Positions 21,463-21,536 of a stretch of DNA of 21,536 bases are shown piece by piece. The translations under genes and the position numbers were made by a program. The notes beneath the pieces were generated by a model that did no database searches, had not been told where the DNA came from, and was given only the letters and a program-made list of their open reading frames with translations. Origin of the DNA: Lachnospiraceae bacterium (GTDB lineage Bacteria > Bacillota_A > Clostridia > Lachnospirales > Lachnospiraceae); contig QXWX01000107.1 in assembly GCA_009911175.1 (NCBI GenBank), positions 1 to 21,536 on the forward strand, in the 5' to 3' direction. How positions within the stretch are numbered: the stretch's first letter is position 1; the number at the start of each line of letters is the position of its first letter.

Positions 21463-21536
21463 TTATTGATCCGGAATCAAAATTGTAAACCGAAAACTGC
21501 TTTCATCATATTTGATCACACAGGAGCCGCCATTCT
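21463..21536 (-). CDS. GHKL-type sensor histidine kinase, C-terminal end (partial)
   Basis: Only the last 24 codons are in the window; the gene continues to the right. They read NGGSCVIKYDESSFRFTILI then PDQ and stop. The Gly-Gly-Ser strand followed by an Ile/Leu-rich final beta strand ending in IP is typical of the ATPase domain end in GHKL kinases (AgrC-like). It is followed at once by a terminator. With so little sequence the family call is moderate and nothing can be said of its sensor. Confidence 0.6.
   Translation of the reverse strand, partial: NGGSCVIKYDESSFRFTILIPDQ

Overview
The window reads as a low-to-medium GC Firmicute of the Lachnospiraceae / Clostridium cluster XIVa type. The basis is strong GGAGG-type ribosome binding sites, several TTG starts, CUT1 sugar importers without their own ATPase, a YesM/YesN two-component system, GHKL kinases and SdpI-type proteins. 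This placement comes from gene content and was not checked by a database search.

Left and centre (1-16.1 kb), all genes on the minus strand and relatively GC-rich: sugar-uptake loci. In transcription order (right to left) these are: yesN-like response regulator and yesM-like sensor kinase (16078-12843), closed by a terminator; a six-gene operon of binding protein, two permeases, PIG-L deacetylase, GH65 glycoside phosphorylase and HAD hydrolase (12472-5317), closed by a terminator; a YhcH/YiaL (DUF386) gene with an AraC regulator (4960-3540); and a second CUT1 importer (3317-187). The YesMN pair probably senses the substrate and drives the six-gene operon. Its apparent logic is import, deacylation, phosphorolysis and phosphate removal or transfer, and the substrate is unknown. 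The AraC protein probably drives its own operon and the second importer. Both promoters carry the same 27-bp site at exactly the same distance (32 bp) from the -10 hexamer.

Right (16.2-19.9 kb), plus strand and more AT-rich: a drug-export type ABC ATPase and a 12-TM permease behind a near-consensus promoter, followed by a DUF1648 small membrane protein, an ArsR/SdpR-type repressor and an SdpI-type membrane protein. This looks like a bacteriocin-immunity or envelope-defence module without its toxin genes. At 19.94-20.13 kb there is a 190-bp MITE-like element with 16-bp perfect terminal inverted repeats and a 34-bp central palindrome. Beyond it, on the minus strand, lie an unrecognised 336-aa protein and the 3' end of a GHKL histidine kinase.

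A 108-bp structured repeat occurs three times (73-180, 12494-12601, 18638-18745). It is always in the same orientation relative to transcription and twice sits directly upstream of a ribosome binding site. No tRNA, rRNA, CRISPR array or transposase gene was seen.
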